Source: Panonychus citri
Lineage: Eukaryota > Arthropoda > Arachnida > Trombidiformes > Tetranychidae
Assembly (NCBI RefSeq): GCF_014898815.1
Contig: NW_026515433.1
Span: forward strand, 2,130,501-2,194,500
DNA length: 64,000 nt
Direction of reading: 5' to 3'
In this document: positions 59,711 through 64,000 of the stretch, in pieces
Layout: every line of letters begins with the position of its first letter
Position numbering within the stretch: the stretch's first letter is position 1
Notes under the pieces: generated by a model
The model's database searches: none
What the model saw: the letters and a program-made list of their open reading frames with translations, nothing else
What the model was told of the DNA's origin: nothing
Made by a program: the position numbers and the translations under genes

Positions 59711-62700
59711 TGAACCGAATAGTCTGATGGTACAAGGGATGATGGTTCCTCTTCCGAACTGAGAATGGCAAATGATGGAACATCTTGGTGAGATCATTTG
59801 GCGGGAGATTATCATCTTCGTGCATTTGTGCAACATCATCATGAGGGAGAAAACGAATCTGTAAACAAAAGGGAGAAAATAAGAAGAAGAGAGAATGAGA
59901 GAGAATGATGGAGATTGAGACAGAGACGAAGACAGGATTCGAATAAAAAAACGTGAGTGATAAATGAAATAGTGAAAATCGATACAAACTCCAGTAGATT
60001 AAAAGATACATAAATTGACAGAGAATCATATTAGAGAGAGAGAGAGAGAGAGAGAAACCTTATTATAGAATATAAATCAAACCGATGAAATGTTACATTG
60101 ATTGGAAGGGCGAAGAAATTTTCAAGGAACAATTGATTAGAACGTAACTTACGTTTTTTGTGGAATTAATTAGAAATTAGAATCACAATCAATTTAATTA
60201 GTGTGACAATTGATCAATTACCGACTTAAAAAATCAATTAACTTGAAGAGAAAAAAAAACAATAACAATTGATAGAAAATTGATAATCCTGTTTATCTCT
60301 GACGTTGGAGTTTCAGTTGAAGCGCTTTTTTCCAATTTAATTAATTTCGTTACGATTTAAATTGAAACTTTGATTCCAATAGTTAATTAAAGTTGATTAA
60401 CTGTTTAATTTTGTTACAGATTCTTTTCCAAAGGATTTAAACTCCAGGGTAAATTGTAAAGCACCAGGAGCAACGGTAAAGAGTAATTTTTGCTCATCAG
60501 GAATTTAATTCCATCTAATTAAATTAATTGTAATTTAATTTCTTCTTCATCTCTTTTATCGTTAGTTAGTTGGTTAATTTAATCACATTTTGATTATATA
60601 ACCCACTGAGTTGGTGGTGTGACTAATTTTTACTCATGATATTTGTTCATTGGGAAAAGGATTCAGATGATATCGTTAGAATCAAGTTAATTGATTGGGT
60701 CACAATTAGATTTTCATGTTTGGTTTTTTAATTACTCTGGAAGAGTATTAGTTGATTGTCAATTTGATTGTAGTTTGACTTACATTTAATATGAAGATCA
60801 AGGGTAACAGTTAATGGTTGAAGGAAATTGTATTAATTGTTACAATTAGCACGTTATTTAGATGTTGATTAAATTTGGATAATTTTCTTTTGATTGGTTT
60901 ACATAAATTATCAGAAAGTTAATCATTGAAATTGCTTTTTGTTAGTTAAATTGAATAATTAGTTATTACGATCAATTGAATTTTTAGTTTCCAATTTCTA
61001 TTGATCGGATAGTGAAATTGTTGATATTTTGGATGAAAGATCGGAAAATATTACAAAGATTTTTAATTGTCGAAACAATTTGAGAAATTTTTGATCGTCT
61101 TATCATTAATTAGTTAATTATTTTGATGGCCATTTACCAGAATATTTGTTTTATATAAAAGGCAAAAGTTGAATCTAAATTACGATAGAAGAAATTGAGA
61201 AAATCGTTAGGAAGATTTTGAACCTTTTCGTTTCGACGAATCAAGTGACAAATAAAACTCAACCAACGTTGACGAAATTATCGAAATTGACTTTCGAAAA
61301 TTTGATTTTTCTAATGTATGTCGAAAATTAAAGGTTCGATTTTTTAGAAGTTACTCAGGACGAATGTTCCAAACTTTAATCGAAGAGAGCTAATGGTCAA
61401 AACTATTAATTATTTTCGTTATTCGATCGCTACAAAGTTAATTAGTACAATTCCTAAACTTTTCTGTTGATAATTTATTATTGTTGTAGCGAGTGAATTA
61501 ATTAACCACCACAGTTAAAGTTTTCTCTCGGGAGTTTTTGATTATCTTTGGTGTTTGTCTACTCTCCATGTTCTCCTCATCATCAGTTGGTGTTAATTAA
61601 TTGTTCTTTTGTTGTTTATGTTGACCAATCAGTTATTAATAGTTGGTGAATGAAGAGATGATCCTTTGAATAGAAAAAAAGAGAATCAGATATGATGAAA
61701 GAAAATAAAACGAATTAACTGTTAATCGGTTTCATTCCTTCAGCTTCTTATTGAACAGATTATTTGACGATTTCTTTTCTTAACCAACCAAAGTAATCAA
61801 CAAATCATGATTCCTTTTTTTCTTCTTCTTTAATCATTAACAATATAAGGATTAAAAGTATCAATGGAATAATCCAAAAGAGAAACAAAGAAGAAGCCAA
61901 ATAAACATTGAGAAGAAAAAGGTTAACGAAGCAAAAGAACAAACCAAACACAAACAACTAGATCGATCCACAGATAGATTTACCTTTTTTCCAACACAAT
62001 AAAACAACAAGAAAAGAAACAATTAAAGACCAATTAGCTCAAAAATTAATTAACGAAAAGTGAAATGTCAACAATTAAGAAAAAAAATTCTATCAAAGTT
62101 AATTTAATGAACAAAAGGTGTCGCTTCAATCGATAGAATTTCTTTCGGTTTTTTAGTTACATAAAATTCCAAGAGATGGCGCCCAAAAATAGAAAATTAC
62201 GTTTACGTTACTTTGGTTTTCCTTTTGTCTTTTCATTTAGAATGAATTTAGTTGAATTGGTTTAGTTTTTTTCTGTTTATGTGATTACCTTATTTTTATC
62301 TCAATTATTTTAATTTGTGTCTATTAATTAGTTTTAATTACCGTTAAATTCATGGTTACCTTTTGGTTAATCTTAAAGTGAAGACAAAACAAAATGGTTA
62401 AACTCCACCGATGGACTGTGATGGTTACAAAATGACTCCGCCTGTAGTATTGATGCTTAGCTGATGCTCTTTGCTACCTAAGCTCCTTTTTCCTCTTCAT
62501 CTTTTTTTCTTTTCTTTTCTTTTTTTTCTCACTAATTAGAATTGTTTTTTTTTCTCCTCTCACTATTCTATCTAAAACTTTGTTCTATTCTTCTAATTGG
62601 TTTAATATCTCCCTCTGTGTGTATTTCTATCTGCTCTTCTCTGTCTCTGTCTTTGCCTTCTCTCTCTCTCTCTCTTTCTGTCCATGTTGTGTATCAACCA

Positions 62701-62876
62701 TTTTTTGTGTATTGGAAGATCTCACTGTTGTTTCTAAAGAGCGACCAGAAATAATGATGATGACTACCTAAAAACAACCCAAGCCGTTAAGACACCAATC
62801 ATTTAGGATTTGTGTATATTTGGCTTATATAAACCAAGCTTTTTTCTTATTAGCTTGGAAAGTTTTTTTTCTTTTT

Positions 62877-62912
<36 letters not shown>

Positions 62913-62999
62913 CGTTTATTTGTTATCTTCTCTCATCATCATCATCACCATCATCATCGGCTCTTTTACCTCAGTTTTCCTTTTTCTCCCTTTTGTAAT
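59711..62999. other. Divergent intergenic region between carotenoid oxygenase and myosin IX
   Basis: Left: the oxygenase coding strand is pyrimidine-rich at about 59865-60057, with (GA)n at 60032-60053 on the plus strand; probably its leader. Right: plus-strand C/T-rich tracts at about 62480-62690 and 62850-62995, including (CT)n at 62880-62907 and (ATC)n at 62935-62959, form the myosin leader. Between them is AT-rich DNA. A stretch at about 61140-61470 ends with ttcctaaacttttctgttg and may be a decayed relative of the MITE at 57686; too diverged to call. Confidence 0.45.
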
Positions 63000-64000
63000 A
63001 TGTCAAACGATAGATTTGTCCTCCAAGTCTATGTTGGAGCTTTCAGCCGTTTATATGAGGCCTTGTCCATTGAAGCAAGTAAACAAACAACCACCGAGGA
63101 GATAATTGAATGTATAGCTGAAAAATTAAGTCTACGAGATGCCAATAGTTATGAGCTTGCGGAAGTTATTCTTGGCCATGAGGGTGAAGATTGTAAAGAG
63201 CGTCGTATAGGACCAAGTGAATGTCCAGTTGCTCTTCAATTACTTTGGCCTCTTAATCCAAAGTGTAACAATAATCAAGGTATACCCAAAGATGGTAAAA
63301 ATAAGGACATTTTTTCCGGTTTCATTGGACCTGAATACAGATTTTGCCTTCGACGGAAACTTATACAACAATGTATGAACTGGTCTTTCTCATGGACCGA
63401 TTCAAATGACTCACAACTTTTGAAGGATTATTTTCTTCGATTTTTGTATCAACCAAGGGACAGGGAGTATCCAGATTTGTGCCAATTACCCGATTTAACT
63501 GAGCAAACTTTATTGGAAAATCTTAAGGTACTGTAATCAATTTAGAATCAATCACAATTAGTACCTTTTGTAACCTAACTTTTCTCTAATTCATTTTTGT
63601 TTTCTCTCTTCTCAACCACAGGCTAGATTTGAAAAAGGCCATATTTATACCTATGTTGGATCGATATTAATTGCCGTCAACCCTTTTAAATTTTATCCTA
63701 TTTATAACCCTAAATATGTTCAACTTTATCAAAATCGCCGTCTTGGTGATTTACCACCCCACATATTTGCCATTGCGGATGCCGCCTATCAGGTATTTAT
63801 AAATATAAATATAATTATTTCCTATCAGTAAAATTTAATTAGATAACAATATTGTAATCAAATTGTAATAGTTTTAATGATGATGATGATGGTTGATTTA
63901 GATGATTGTCAAACATGAGAAGATATTGAGAGTTAACCCGAATGAGAAAGAGTTGTTGTTGATACAATTGTCATCGAACTGTTTTGTAATTTATTATCTG
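63000..64000 (+). CDS. MYO9: Myosin IX (unconventional, RhoGAP myosin), 5' end, truncated by window
   Basis: Exon 1 is 63000-63527 and exon 2 is 63622-63792, joined in frame by GT-AG borders; the gene continues past the window. Residues ~5-110 resemble the N-terminal Ras-associating domain of class IX myosins (FVLQVYVGAFS, ELAEVILGHEGEDCKERRIG, PSECPVALQLLWPL). The motor domain starts near 160 with DLCQLPDLTEQTLLENLK and runs into exon 2 with HIYTYVGSILIAVNPF and IYNPKYVQLY, ending FAIADAAYQ just before the P-loop. A possible next exon begins near 63901 (after tttag) but its translation does not look like the expected region before the P-loop, so it is not called. Class IX myosins are single-headed motors with a RhoGAP tail (family knowledge). 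The start is the first ATG after a long C/T-rich leader. Confidence 0.93.

Noticed and set aside
61140..61480. Second copy of the ACCTGTGG MITE
   Set aside because: Only a vague match to one terminus; no TA-flanked inverted repeats could be traced.
63901..64000. Third myosin IX exon starting near 63901
   Set aside because: There is an AG and an open frame, but the translation lacks the sequence expected before the P-loop; it may still be intron.

Overview
This is AT-rich eukaryotic nuclear DNA. Genes are split by mostly short GT-AG introns (commonly 50-100 bp, with a few of 1-2 kb), and exons stand out as GC-richer islands in intergenic DNA full of ACAATTA/TAATTGT-type words. The gene set is animal: sphingosine kinase, LMBRD2, cytosolic aspartate aminotransferase, UBR7, MFSD1, alpha-catulin, elongin A, a carotenoid oxygenase and myosin IX. 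Compact genes, low GC, arthropod-like family versions and a small secreted Cys-rich protein suggest an arthropod, most likely an acariform mite such as a spider mite. That placement is inference; no marker here names the species.

Layout. 4.1-6.6 kb: sphingosine kinase (-). 8.6-11.0 kb: LMBRD2 (-). 11.6-12.3 kb: unknown multi-pass membrane protein (-). 14.0-16.6 kb: aspartate aminotransferase (-) with two homologous, equal-length first exons. 18.0-18.3 kb: small secreted 8-Cys protein (+). 19.0-20.5 kb: UBR7 (-). 20.4-32.9 kb: three tandem copies of a ~4.24 kb unit that begins inside the UBR7 5' coding end; both copy-to-copy junctions carry a ~250 bp inverted duplication. 34.1-36.9 kb: MFSD1 (+). 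38.7-45.2 kb: alpha-catulin (-). 52.8-53.8 kb: elongin A (+). 55.3-59.7 kb: carotenoid oxygenase (-) with a Tc1/mariner-type MITE in intron 1. 63.0 kb to the end: start of myosin IX (+), cut by the window.

The genes are ordinary housekeeping or signalling loci and do not form one pathway. The unusual parts are the UBR7-linked tandem array (a segmental amplification by template switching, or an assembly/amplification artefact), the duplicated aminotransferase first exons, two non-autonomous transposon families in introns, and strand-specific pyrimidine-rich leaders before many start codons. Single-base indels, mainly in homopolymers, between array copies and in the sphingosine kinase gene suggest a long-read assembly that is not fully polished.

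Exon boundaries were read by hand from GT/AG signals, reading-frame continuity and family knowledge. The summed exon lengths close in frame for every complete spliced gene except sphingosine kinase, which is exactly one base short.
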